From positions 11,718,001-11,782,000 of the forward strand of contig NC_084711.1 of NCBI RefSeq assembly GCF_033807575.1: 64,000 nucleotides of DNA, in the 5' to 3' direction. A model generated the notes under the pieces. The model was not told the DNA's origin. It saw only the letters and a list, made by a program, of their open reading frames with translations, and ran no database searches. Source of the stretch: Cydia pomonella (lineage: Eukaryota; Arthropoda; Insecta; Lepidoptera; Tortricidae). Shown piece after piece: positions 33,780 to 45,782 of the stretch. Position numbers and translations under genes: made by a program. How positions within the stretch are numbered: position 1 is the stretch's first letter; every line of letters begins with the position of its first letter.

Positions 33780-34130
33780 GGGCTAGCTAAAAGATGACAA
33801 TCGGATTATTCCCACTAGTTACTACCAAATTGTTACCAGTGGTAACTACTGGGTTTTTTTTTTCACCTTTTACCACTGGTAACTACTGGGGAAAAAATTC
33901 CCACTAGTTACCACTAACTTGGTTTGATGGTAAGTACTAGGATTTTTTCCCCCAGTAGTTACTACTGGTAACAACTTGGTGGTAACTAGTGGGAATAACC
34001 CTGACAATCGTTTGCAATAAACGAAACGAAACACTATTGTCTATATTACTCTTCCAAATAATACATGGGATTGAGACAGATAGCGTTTCGTTTCACTGCG
34101 AACTATTGTCATCTTGGCTAGGCCCCCCAT
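33780..34130. repeat. MITE nested inside another MITE
   Basis: The inner element 33804-34001 has inverted ends of the form ttattcccactagtta and is flanked by the 9-bp duplication tgacaatcg (33795-33803, 34002-34010). The outer element has ends gctaaaagatgacaatcg and its partner gacaatagttcgcagtg in inverse (to about 34128). The inner one inserted into the outer one's arm. Confidence 0.7.
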
Positions 34131-34558
34131 TCTGTTTCTGTAAAGTAACTCCAACCCAAAGAATACAATACTCACACCTCTGACAGTGTAAGTAGATTTT
34201 AATTTTTAAATTAAGGTAAGCATTCTAGTGTTTGACAGCCCGTATTTTCCTGGTAAAGAGGTGGCATATAGCCAAAATTTCTTAACCTTTCGAGACCCGT
34301 GGGCTCCCTGGGTAGCCAGGTCTCGAAAGGTTAAAAGGCATTTCAAGTTGTTGATTATCCGTAAAACGTACAAGCAATATAATTAATTTATGTTTTATTC
34401 CTTTCTTATAATGTTAAGTCAAAATTACAAATTAGGACATAAAATAATTATCTATTTGAGGCTGTAGCGCTTTTATGAATGTTGCCATAAATCGTCGACT
34501 CAAGTCATTATCTACTTATAGTTTTGAATAAACAAATAAAATAAATATTTTATTATAC

Positions 34559-34680
34559 TTACACAAATTGACCCACGCCACGTCCCAAAGTCCCACGGTA
34601 AGCCAAGAAGGCTTGTGTTGTGGGTACTCGGACAACGGTATATATATATATATATGTATATAATATACAAATACTGTAAT
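34559..34680. repeat. Dispersed lepidopteran repeat (aaggcttgtgttgtgggtac family)
   Basis: Shares gcttgtgttgtgggtact and a following (ta)n tract with 52680-52850. Another part of the same family (aaatatctgtgctcaacaca) lies at 37017-37110. Function unknown; probably the end of a non-autonomous element. Confidence 0.55.
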
Positions 34681-34727
34681 AGACACACTACTTAGCCCCT
34701 TCCCACCTCACCGGAACAAGTAACAGT

Positions 34728-36960
34728 GCGGGTGCCGCGGCTAAAGGGGCCGAAAAGCTTAAAATACAAAAGTACAGGGGTCTCGGCCCCGAATACATTT
34801 TTATGCCATTTGGGGTCGAGACGCTTGGCCCGTGGGGTCCTCAGTGCCGGATTAACCATTAAGCAAAATAAGCACTTGCTTAGGGCACCACGTCTAGGGG
34901 GGCACCAAAATCGTAGGAAAAAAAAACGCACAGGCTATCGCAGTCGTAGTGTAGTATTTATGTACGCGAAACTTTTTGGTATGTGTCTACCCATCTAATA
35001 ACGAAGAGTCGTAAGAGAGTGAGGACACGTAAGCACATCTCCAACCTTACGCGGAGGCCCTCAAAGCTCATGGTCAAAAAATCTTACCGTCGGGCTTGTG
35101 GCCAACTGATTTTCTCGACGTTGATTACCGATTTTGTAGCGAATTTTGCTCTCTTGCACACCAGATGTGTCGGCCAGGCCGAGTTTCTGCAGAGCCGCGA
35201 TCCTGCGACCTTATTGTCAAAGTGTTATAAAGGGCCCCGCGAAGGCCGAAAACCAAAAGTATCTTATCAAGTTGCGCTTTCGAGGTAAGCCAAAGGCTGA
35301 GCAGTAGGAGAACCGTGATTAGGTACATAGGTTCGATTTCAAGCCACTCTTTAGCAGTTCGGCGTTAAGTCTTATGCGACGCTATGCCTTTTACTTTATG
35401 CAAACTGCCTCACTTTCACTTGGCTATGGATCCAAATCCAAGTCCTCTCTCGCAGCTGGGCCTTCTGCTTTGCTCACACCTCGCCGTTGGTTGTATTGTA
35501 TGATAACGCGCCGCGATCGGACGCTCCGGACGTCCAGCCATTCTTACCTCGTCATTGGTCAAATTCAAGCCTGGCTTTCTTCCAGCTCGACCTTTGGCCT
35601 ATCCGTAAGCGCCGATCGAACGCTCCGCGCGTTTAGCCTTATGGAAAGCTCAGCCTTTGCTTTTAAAAACACTGATTTAAAGTTTCATGATTCAGGCCAA
35701 TCAAATTAGATCGAAAAATAATAATAAATAATAATTAATTCCCAGCAAGCTGGAAATTGTTTTAATACTTTCATTTGGTCTTAAATGCGTGTAATCCGAA
35801 TTTGCTCCAGCCCAAGAGGTGTGCATACCTTTTGGGATCCTTAGGAGATATTTTTTCCTTTGCATTGACAAACCATAGCACTTGGTGGATCAGACACTGG
35901 TAAAGCGTTTTCGGATTATTACATGATTTTACCAAAAATAAAAAACGTCGATCTTTTTTTTACAATTTACTACGAATACATATCAAGGTATCTTCAATCA
36001 ATCAATCAATTTTATTGCAAGAACATAGTTAAATTATAACAAGAACATAGTTATTTCGGATCCTCAGATATCAATTTTAGTCATAATTAGAACAATTTTT
36101 CCAACGGACGTACCGTTTTCGATTTACAAGAAAAAAACTGAAAAAGAGGAAACATTTACCAGCACACCTCCTGGGATGGAGCAAACTCGGATTACACGCA
36201 TTTTTAGGACCAAATTTGAAAAAATCTAATTTTTTGGTCTAGGTAATTGTGACACATTATTATTTAAGAAAACGGGACTTAATCGCGTTTGATTAAGTTC
36301 CAAAATTACCTCCAACGTCAAGATAATGATGTCGACTTTACCCAGTCTTCTCCGAGACCATGGGGACAACGCCGTTCTTGAAACGTCAGGTCAGGTCAAT
36401 AATTTGCTATTTAAGACATGGCTAAGCCCCTACTGAAGGCCGTTGCCCTCACATGAAGCTCTAGAGGTTGCAAAACCCTGTGCGGAGTACGGCCTGTCCT
36501 ACGTCTTGGCATACACTTTGATATTGGTTGGCTCGGCCTCCTGCCTTATGCGAAACACGGTCTTCGAATTTGCTTACACTTGACCTTACCTACTGTTACA
36601 TTACTGCTGCAGTACTGTCAATTTTCGTGATAAAATGATGTGACGGATTGAAAGTCTATTCTCAGCAGTAATGCGGCAATAAACGTCACTCAATTTACTA
36701 AGAAAATTCAATGTAATCTTAATGAGGGGGCACCATGGTCTAGAAATGCTTAGGGCATCAAAATATCTTAATCCGGCACTGGGGGTCCTAATGCTCTACA
36801 ACTTTTTAAAGAACTATCTAAAAGGCTGGTCGACTTCACAGGTGACCGAAGAGCTGGCAGCTTTCTCGCACAACGTATTAGCATCGCGGGGAAATGCTGC
36901 CAGCATCCTCGGCACCATGCCAAAGGGGCCAAATTTTATAGACATATTTTAATTTTTATT
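34728..36960 (+). pseudogene. LINE C-terminal fragment, split by a hAT insertion
   Basis: The left part (about 34728-34841) encodes a segment ending MPFGVETLGPWGP. The right part (36790-36955) continues with SQVTEELAAFSHNVLASRG and NAASILGTMPKGP, then an AT-rich 3' end. Together these match the conserved tail of a lepidopteran non-LTR retrotransposon protein. A 1.94-kb hAT element separates them. Related pieces are at 37780-37880 (- strand) and 38993-39267. Confidence 0.65.
34842..36781. mobile_element. Non-autonomous hAT element with perfect 8-bp TSD
   Basis: The ends are perfect inverted repeats cagtgccggattaa (34842) and ttaatccggcactg (to 36781). The flanking 8-bp duplication ggggtcct is exact (34834-34841 and 36782-36789), which is diagnostic for the hAT superfamily; the termini resemble the Tip100 group. 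Subterminal regions share gcttagggca and gggggcacc-type motifs. The 1.9-kb interior has no transposase frame. Confidence 0.88.
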
Positions 36961-37016
36961 TAGTATTCGTTTTTAGTTTTATTTAATAGATAAGTTAGTT
37001 TATTTTTATTGTGCCC

Positions 37017-37110
37017 GACAAATACTTAAATACATAGAAAATATCCATGAATCAGGAACAAATATCTGTGCTCAACACACAAATAAATGTCCGAGTTCCC
37101 AAGGCCCCCT
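37017..37110. repeat. Fragment of dispersed lepidopteran repeat
   Basis: Contains tacttaaatacatagaaaat and aacaaatatctgtgctcaac, matching the distal part of the repeat at 52680-52850. Confidence 0.5.
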
Positions 37111-37779
37111 CCTGTCATCAGATCAGCTCGAGGGTATCATAATATTGCATTGTCACCAGACTTACATATGTAAGTATGCAAATTTTTAACTTCATCGGAA
37201 ACCGGAAATTTGACTTACTAGATGACCGGTACAATACATATAAATAGTTACATTGCAAGTATTTAATTAAAACTAAACACATACTTAAATAATAGCAAAC
37301 TTAGAATAAAATGTAACCTAAAATTTTAATAACTACCAACAAAAGTAAAACCAAAAGAACATGGGTGACCTAACCCAATATGTTTATATTAAGCTAGATC
37401 ACCCAGGCCCGATCCCGGCGGAAGGGTTCCCATAAGGCTGGCTGCGTTACCCCTTTGGATCGCTATGCCAATCCGTTGGGCGAAGAACGAGCCAGCCCTA
37501 CTGTCCCCGGTGACATCAATGATTTTTAGGTTTCCGTACCCAAGGGTAAAACGGGACCCTATTACTAAGCGCCGTCTGTCACCAGGCTGTATCTCATGAA
37601 CCGTGATAGTAAGACAGTTGAATTTCTCACAGATGATGTATTTCTGTTGCGGCTATAACAACAATACTAAAAAACAATAAAATACATATTTAAGGGGGCT
37701 CCCGTACAACAGACAAAAAAATGGTACGGAACCCTTCGTGCGCCGAGTCCGACTCGCACTTCGCCGATTTTTTTTAAGT

Positions 37780-37880
37780 TGCTTAATTAATTTGTAAGCG
37801 CGTGGGCACCACGGTCCTAGAGTTTCTGCAAATGCGGCAAATGTATGCCAGTCTGTGAGAGCTAAATAAAAGCATTGCAT
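37780..37880 (-). pseudogene. LINE C-terminal fragment
   Basis: On the - strand a short stretch reads WHTFAAFAETLGPWCPRAYK, the same conserved motif as in 34728-36960. Adjacent sequence 37690-37775 holds a fragment of the composite repeat seen at 43412-44745 (gagtccgactcgcacttcgc). Confidence 0.5.
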
Positions 37881-38282
37881 TGCAACTATTGCAAGTCAAA
37901 TAAGAGCTTGAAATAAAAGTTTGATTTGCCACTTTTAGTGTAGGAAATGAAGCAAGTTGTTGTATGGAGACCCACGCAATTATTTCTCAGTCGACGAAAT
38001 TTTGCTTGGTTAATTTGGTTATTGTATAGTATGAGCCGAAACTAACATATAAATATCCAAAAAAAAACACTCCTAAGTTAGGTATTTATAAGTAAAAACA
38101 TAAATCTGTTTATATGTTTAACCGAGTAATTCCTCTGCCCAGAATTATTTTACCAAATAAGTTACTTGTATCAGTATGTAGTACTAGAAAAAAATCTTAA
38201 AATTTTGTCAGACATGAGATTTTTTAAAAATAATAATTCCTTTTTTTGTCGCTCATTTTCATCGGAAAAATGCTCTGTAATT

Positions 38283-39556
38283 TTTAGGGTTCCGTAGCCA
38301 AATGGCAAAAAACGGAACCCTTATAGATTCGTCATGTCCGTCTGTCTGTCCGATTCTGTCACAGCCACTTTTTTCCGAAACTATAATACTGTTCAAACTT
38401 AGTAAGTGGATGTATTCTATGAACCGCATTAAGATTTTCACACAAAAATAGAAAAAAAAACAATAAATTTTGGGGGTTCCCCATACTTAGAACTGAAACT
38501 CATAAAATCTTTTTTCATCAAACCCATACGTGTGGGGTATCTATGAATAGGTCTTCAAAAATGATATTGAGGTTTCTAATATCATTTTTTTCTAAAATGA
38601 ATAGTTTGCGCGAGAGACACTTCCAAAGTGGTAAAATGTGTCCCGTCCCGTCCCCCCCGTAACTTCTAAAATAACAGAATGAAAAATCTGAAAAAAATAT
38701 ATGATATACATTGCCATGTAAACTTCCACCGAAAATTGGTTTGAACGAGATCTAGTAAGTAGTTTTTTTTTAATACGTCATGAAATTAAAAAAAAACATT
38801 TTTTTTCATCATACCCATACATGTGGGGTATCTATGGATAGGTCTTCAAAAATGATATTAAGGTTTATAATATCATTTTTTTCTAAACTAAATAGTTTGC
38901 GCGAGAGAACCTTCCAAAGTGAAAAAAAGTGTCCCCCCCCCCCCTGTAACTTCTAAAATAACAGAATGAAAAATCTAAAAAAAATATTGGTGTTGAAACC
39001 CTAGGTCCATGGGGTCCCAGCGCGCACAAGTTTTTTGGAGAAATCGCGAAACGTCTGGTTGACGTAACTGGTGACCGAAGAGCTGGCGGCTTCCTCGCAC
39101 AACGTATCAGTATTGCGATACAACGAGGAAATGCCGCCAGCATCCTTGGTACAATGCCTCAAGGGCCTATTTTAGATATAAGCTAGTTATAGTAATCATC
39201 TGTATATATCCATTATGTATTTTGTTATTGTCAATAAAATAATGTAATTGTATAAATAAATATTATAGAATAAAAAAATATATGATATACATTACGATGC
39301 AAACTTCTAACGAAAATTGGTTTGAACGAGATCTAGTGAGTATCTATGGATAGGTCTTCAAAAATGATATTTAGGTTCCTAATATTTTTTTTTTCTAAAG
39401 TGAATAGTTTGCGCGAGAAACACTACAAAAGTGGTAAAATGTGTGTCCAAAGTGGTAAAATGTTGAACGAGATCTAGTAGTTTAAGTAGTTTTTTTAATA
39501 CGTCATAAAGGAACCCTTCATGGGCGAGTCCGACTCGCACTTGGCCGCTTTTTTCT
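38283..39556 (-). mobile_element. Composite dispersed element, - orientation, interrupted
   Basis: Starts at tttttagggttccgtagcca-type sequence near 38283 and ends gactcgcacttggccgc near 39550, the inverse of the element at 43412-44745. The interior has fewer copies of the ~270-bp unit (marked by gcgcgagagacacttccaaa and ggtatctatgaataggtctt). A LINE fragment (38993-39267) interrupts it. No protein is encoded; it appears non-autonomous. Confidence 0.65.
38993..39267 (+). pseudogene. LINE 3' fragment inserted in the composite element
   Basis: Contains a degenerate frame with GPWGP-like sequence, then gtgaccgaagagctggcggc and gaggaaatgccgccagcatc, homologous to 36840-36920. It ends with an AATAAA-containing AT-rich tail (aataaaataatg). 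Confidence 0.55.
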
Positions 39557-40106
39557 TCTTATATGATCTTAGAATATAATTCGACGTAGTGGGTAAGAAA
39601 ATCCAAAAAAAATACATACCCAAATTTATGTAATATTAGAACTATTAAAAACTGAGAGTGGAAAATTTCTCAGCCTGTATTCTTTTTAAATATATACTAA
39701 GTAGTCACGTATACACTTAAATCCAAAAGAAATATCATCCAGAAAATAAATCCATCACGCGGTTACGCAATAATGTACCGTCTTCCTTTAGCAGTTAAGT
39801 GCACATTAGCGTTACCCGCAGCTCGCACTTAAGAAGGGAGTTGTGGTTGTCACTGGTGTGTAAGTCTTTACACTACATTTAGTGTTTTTTGCGTTTTCTT
39901 TGTACCGAATAATATCACGCTATAGACGTTAATAATAACCGACGTCAAAAACAACTAGGTACTAGAATTTTGCAACGTAATAAAGATTACCTACGTATCG
40001 TATGCTTATCGTTAATAAATTGCGATATCTTAAAACTTAACCGTCGAGATTTTTAAAACTACTGAACCAGTTTTGATGGAACTTGCACTATAAGCTGAAA
40101 GATACT

Positions 40107-40262
40107 TCATCATCATCATCGTCAGCCACTCCAAATACCACTGCTGGACATAGGCCTCCCCCGAGGTGCGCCACAAGGCACGATTTCCCGTTTTCTACAT
40201 CCAGTCCCTGCCAGCTACTTTCTTTCGACGCCCACATAGACTGACATTTATAAATATTATAC
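40107..40262. repeat. Dispersed lepidopteran LINE/SINE 3' segment
   Basis: catcatcatcatcgtcagcc followed by ctgctggacataggcctccc is a phrase that recurs throughout moth and butterfly genomes as the 3' part of a retroposon. Short and non-coding. Confidence 0.55.
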
Positions 40263-40410
40263 AACTCCAACAATAGCCCATCAAACGAAGACCAAAAACA
40301 GTCTAATGGCGGAAATAATTAGTGTATAAGCAAATTTTGGTACAATTGTAGTTGAAGGTGCCTTACACAACATACTAAAAGTACTGATGGATGGTGGTGG
40401 CGCTAACGCG

Positions 40411-40696
40411 GCATTGCTTTTGCGACATTACTGCTGCGACATTACTGATGCGACATTACTGCTGCGGCATTGCTGTCGCGACATTACTACTGCGACATTG
40501 CTGTTGCGACATTACTGTTGCGACATTACTGCTGCGACATTACTGCTGCGACATTACTGACGCGACATTACTGCTGCGACATTACTGCTGCGACATTACT
40601 GCTGCGGCATTGCTGTTGCGACATTACTGCTGCGACATTGCTGTTGCGAAATTACTGTTGCGACATTACTGCTGCGACATTACTGTTGCGACATTA
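40411..40696. repeat. 15-bp minisatellite (gctgcgacattactg)n
   Basis: About 19 imperfect copies of a 15-bp unit, with variants gctgttgcgacatt and gctgcggcattgctg. Because 15 is a multiple of three, two frames stay open, giving artificial reading frames of 90 and 142 codons. Confidence 0.9.
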
Positions 40697-40969
40697 CACC
40701 TTTATTTCCTACACTATTTGGCCACCAAATTTTGTCATTTAACGTTTAACGTATCAACACAAGTACAACCAAGGTTCAGAGCGCGGAGTTTTTGGAAATT
40801 CGTACCGCTTTTTTTTTAATTTAGATAAGTTTATGCGATCTAATAGGCTCCAATTAATCTGAATATCAATGGGCTAAATTCCTCGATTAAATCTCGATTG
40901 AAATTTGATAGGCGGCCATTTTTGTACATAATAAAAATTCTAGATATTTTGTGTAAAGATGCTCAGTGT

Positions 40970-41897
40970 AGGGTTTCGTACTTACCAATGTTACCATTCG
41001 GTCAAAATAGGCCAAACGGGGGCTATTAGTAAGTATTTTTTTATACTACGTCGGTGGCAAACAAGCGTACGGCCCGCCTGACTATGAGTTGGGTCTAGTA
41101 CTTCCCCAGTTGGGCTCTGCTCTAGTTATAGTAGTAGTTAGTGATTAGTAAGTATCATGTACAATTGTACATTAAGCATAAGGGAGTACCGTTGCAGCGC
41201 CACTGAATAAGTAATAGTACTACCGTACTCACGCACAATACGGCCAGTGTAGACGTGCCTCGGCCTCGAGGCGAAGCGGCGCGTGCGTTTTCCTCGCCCG
41301 AGCTACTATCTTACACGCAAAGGGATGTCAAGTTGTGCGAACCCTAATAATTGCTCGGAGCAATGTTGAACCGAACGGAGCCGAGAATGCCCGAAAGGAA
41401 CAGTTTCGACCCCTTAGCAGCACGTCTTTTTACTTAGAAGATTTTTTGCAATAACTCAGAAACGATTGGACTGATATGTTCGCTATAGTTTTCATTTAAA
41501 GTATTTATTAAGTTTTTGTATCGCGATTTTTTTGATTTTTTTTATTTTAGGACCTTAGTTTAAAAGTTTGAGGGGGGGGGGGGCACATTTTTTTTCTTTC
41601 GGAGCGATTACTTCCGAAAATATTAATTAACTTTATCAAACAATGTTTTTTGGATACCCTTATCCGTTTTAAAGGACCTATCCAGCGATATTTCACACTA
41701 TTGGGTCAGCAAAAAAATATGTATGGGATCTCCTCAGAAATATTTTTTATTTTACCGTTCTGTCGTAATGCATGATTTATGAATCCATGCCAAATTGCAA
41801 CTTTCTAGCACTAAAGATCATGGCGCAAAGCCTCGGACAGACGGACATGGCGAGACTATAAAGGTTTCTAGGTGACTACGAAACCCTAAAAAGAACG
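40970..41897. repeat. Dispersed element with agggtttcgta ends, interrupted
   Basis: The left end (tagggtttcgtac, about 40970) and right end (gactacgaaaccctaaaa, about 41880) are inverted. Inserted inside are a LINE tail (41033-41110, with gcaaacaagcgtacggcccg) and a GC-rich MITE core (41222-41306). The right half contains a G12 tract at about 41572. Non-coding. Confidence 0.55.
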
Positions 41898-42244
41898 ACA
41901 TATAAGAATGAAAGAGCAAGCATATAAGTCATATTACTTCCTATTTTTCGTAAATATAAGATAATAATAAGTACTAGCTGTCGCCCGCGACTTCGTCTGG
42001 AATTAGTAATTTGGGTAGGTAGTCCAATCTGTTTTTTATTGATTCCCCATACTAACTTCCAACCTCTCCGGTGTCTTTAACTGTTTATAACTTTACATAT
42101 GTATGATGTCACATTTTCTTGACCCCCCTCCCTCCTAAACGCGTGATGTGATGAATGGATGACCCCTGATTAGCAGATTAGCACACAATAGTCATGGTAA
42201 CCTGTTTTCTACAGAAAATCACTGCTGGTCGTGGTGGTGCATTA

Positions 42245-42450
42245 AAAGTCGGTGTTGACTATCGGTAGGTGCAGGTGCCGACTATCGGTAGATATTGACT
42301 ATTGGAAGGTACCAACTGTTGGTAGGTACCGACTTTTGGTAGGTGTCTACTGTTGGTATGTGCCGATTACTGGTAGGTGTCGACTATTGGTACGTAAGTT
42401 TCAACAATTGATACGTCCCAATTATTGGTAGGTGTCGACTATTTCTAAAA
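42245..42450. repeat. Degenerate ~20-bp tandem repeat (ggtaggtgtcgactattggt)
   Basis: Roughly nine diverged copies in direct orientation. Old and non-coding. Confidence 0.8.
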
Positions 42451-43380
42451 CAACTCTAAGGCATATCTTATCGAACAAAAACAGAATTCGAAGTTGGTCT
42501 AATTAGTCTCCGAGGGAACATATAGGATACAGGGTTCTTTTTTAGCAGTTAGCTATACGGTAATATAAGTTGCGAAAAGTCGCTAAAAATCTTTGTTTAT
42601 TTTTTCAAATTTGTAGCCACGTTTTGTATTCAACGCGTGCTTGGCAACCCTAAAGTACGCGTTCGGTGGCGGAGCATTGCGTTATCAAGTAGCACGAGAA
42701 CGAGATACCCTTATCTATCTCACTTACCCTTAAGAAATAAAAAAGAGGGTATGTTGTCTTTGCACGCGGCTCAAGTTGTGCTCGAGCGGCAGGTCTTATT
42801 TATTAACTAATATGTATTAAGAGACAGGGAGAACTCAAGGTGCATCCAGCGATCATGCGAACCAGCATAATATGATCTCGAGATCCGCATAACCTTCGTA
42901 ACTAGAGAGGGCACTAAACGCGTCGTCCAAGCCTGTTAGCTTAACTGCTCGGAGAGCCATATGAATGATACTCTAAGCTGCGTTTTATTATGGTTACGAT
43001 GGAGCGCAGGTACGTAGTACGTTGCTTAGCCACTATAACTTAAACCTTAAGGTACTACCCATGCATAATTAGGAGTGCGCTCGTACTGGTTTACCTTAGC
43101 GTTGGTCGCAGATGCGCTTGACGAGCAAGAGTACGGTGCCGTATGTTTAATGTGTGTACTTGCTGATCTATAATGACATATTCAATTAAATGTGGCTAAC
43201 TGGTCAAAAATGACCCTGTATGTACATATAAATAGTTATTTGTGTTCCAAGGGAGGAAAAGAAGGAAATTGCGTGCCGCGTGTAAATTTTTTATCGCGGA
43301 ATGTCCTACGTTTCCTCCCGTGGTGCGCATACTATTTTTCCGCCCGGAGGGCAGAAACAGATATTTGATGCCCATCATGT
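42451..43380. other. Intergenic, no recognised feature
   Basis: About 0.9 kb with no exon, inverted repeat or LINE motif that I can identify. Confidence 0.35.
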
Positions 43381-43411
43381 CATAAGTACTAAAATTTACG
43401 ATGGGGAATAA

Positions 43412-44745
43412 AAAAAGCGGCCAAGTGCGAGTCGGACTCGCGCATGAAGGGTTCCGTACCATTTAAGACGTATTAAAAAAAATCTACTTGCTAGATCTTG
43501 TTCAACATTTTACCACTTTGGACACACATTTTACCACTTTGGAACTGTCTCTCGCGCAAACTATTCAGTTTAAAAAAAAATGATGTTAGGAACCTAAATA
43601 TCATTTTTGAAGACCTATCCATAGATACCCCACACGTATGGGTTTGATGAAAAAATTTTTTTTTTAATTTATTGACGTATTAAAAAAAAACTATTCACTA
43701 GATCTCGTTCAAACCAATTTTCGGTGGAAGTTTGCATGGTAATGTATATCATATATTTTTTTTAGATTTTTCATTCTGTTATTTTAGAAGTTACAGGGGG
43801 GGGGACACACATTTTTTCACTTTGGAAGTGTCTCTCGCGCAAACTATTCAGTTTAGAAAAAAATTATATTAGAAACCTAAATATCATTTTTGAAGACCTA
43901 TCCATAGATACCCCACACGTATGGGTTTGATGAAAAAAAATTTTTTTTTAAATTTTATGACGTATTAAAAAAAAAACTACTTACTAGATCTCGTTCGAAC
44001 CAATTTTCGGTGGAAGTTTGCATGGCAATGTATATCATATATTTTTTTTAGATTTTTCATTCTGTTATTTTAGAAGTTACAGGGGGGGGGACACACATTT
44101 TTTCACTTTGGAAGTGTCTCTCGCGCAAACTATTCAGTTTAGAAAAAAATGGTATTAGAAACCTAAATATCATTTTTGAAGACCTATCCATAGATACCCC
44201 ACACGTAAGGGTTTGATGAAAAAAAATTTTTTTTTAAATTTTTATGACGTATTAAAAAAAAACTACTTACTAGATCTCGTTCGAACCAATTTTTGGTGGA
44301 AGTTTGCATGGCAATGTATATCATATATTTTTTTTAGATTTTTCATTCTGTTATTTTAGAAGTTACGGGGGGGGGGACACACTTTTTACCACTTTGGAAG
44401 TGTCTCTCGCGCAAACTTTTCAGTTTAGAAAAAAATGATATTAGAAACCTCAATATCATTTTTAAAGACCTATCCATAGATACCCCACACGTATGAGTTT
44501 GATGAAAAAAGATTTTTTGAGTTTCAGTTCTAAGTATGGGGAACCCCCAAAATTTATTGTTTTTTTTCTATTTTTGTGTGAACATCATAATGCGGTTCAT
44601 AGAATACATCTACTTACCAAGTTTGAACAGTATAGCTTTTATAGTTTCGGAAAAAAGTGGCTGTGACAGAATCGGACAGACAGACGGACATGACGAATCT
44701 ATAAGGGTTCCGTTTTTTGCCATTTGGCTACGGAACCCTAAAAAT
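43412..44745 (+). mobile_element. Composite dispersed element with four ~270-bp internal units
   Basis: Begins aaaaaagcggccaagtgcga and ends ggctacggaaccctaaaaa. The interior is a tandem series of about 270-bp units, each with gcgcaaactattcagttt, aagacctatccatagatacc, a poly-A tract, tagatctcgttcgaaccaat and a G7-9 tract. The flanks (43383-43411 and 44746-44900) are the two halves of another repeat that is uninterrupted at 62838-62990, which fixes the insertion boundaries. No transposase is encoded. Confidence 0.75.
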
Positions 44746-44899
44746 GAGACTGTGACAAGGACAAACAATCATAGGACAAATAATCGCTTTCTCTGCTACA
44801 TACTCCTACTGAAAGTTTCATAAGATGATCTTAATGTTCGGTCATCTGCCGGCTCTACCATTTATCATCTCTATACTTACTGTACCTCTATTGTGGGCC

Positions 44900-45534
44900 T
44901 TAATACAGCATCAAAAGTAACGGATCAGATTACGCGTCGAAAGACTACCATTCTCTAACATCTTAACCCTTTTCCAGGCCGCACCAATCTACAAGGTTTT
45001 CCCAAAAAATCCAAATATATTCCAATTAATCCAGCTTTGATGATTCATTTGAAGACAAGTAACATTTCCTGAAAGTGTAATCTAATTAGAACCTTAAATC
45101 GGAATGCTAAAGTTGAAATTCTAATGGCGCGTATGTGGTCGATAAATCGTACTATGCCTGGAAAAGGGTTAACAAATATATAGGTACTAGTGACTTTGCG
45201 AGCTGTAGACTGTGTTGAAATTTTTCCAAAAACTGAATCGACAAAAAAGTTCTATTTAACTTTTTTGGCGCCAATGACGGATATTTCTGCACAGTAGGTC
45301 CAACCTATATACTTACTTTTTGGGTCTAACGCCGAAGACGGATTAATCCGTTACAGACCACTGAACAACAGACCTACGCGCATATACATTAATTTCAGTT
45401 TTGGTACTTCGACTTCAGTGACGGGGCCTCCGACTGACAGCTTTTATGTATGACACGGCGTAGAAAAGGTCCCAACCAAGGTCATCGAACCTGCTCACAA
45501 ATTTTCACGAGAAACGGTTGAATATTACGACCTG
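44900..45534. other. Intergenic, no recognised feature
   Basis: About 0.6 kb of AT-rich sequence without a gene or clear repeat structure. Confidence 0.35.
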
Positions 45535-45677
45535 GCCGCGTAGCCAACGTGCAAATCGCTTACGCTCCGTAGCGATTGCAACGCAACTGTCACTGTCGCA
45601 CTAATATGGAAGAGTGATAGAGAGACAAAGCGTTTCGTTGTCGAAGCGATAGCGATTGTCACCATGGCTTGGCTAGG
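45535..45677. repeat. Foldback MITE
   Basis: The ends gtagccaacgtgcaaatcgc and gcgattgtcaccatggcttg pair partly in inverse, and an internal atagcgattg / caatcgct motif recurs. The same family forms the outer element at 33780-34130. Confidence 0.5.
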
Positions 45678-45782
45678 GCGATTGTAGAGAACATACGGTA
45701 ACGGACATACGAAAGCATTTTTGCCCAAGCCCAAACGGAGACCTTCGCTAAACCACTCGGTCAATAATTAAGTCCCTGTATG

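Noticed and set aside
40391..40819. 142-codon and 90-codon frames
   Set aside because: Translations of the 15-bp minisatellite.
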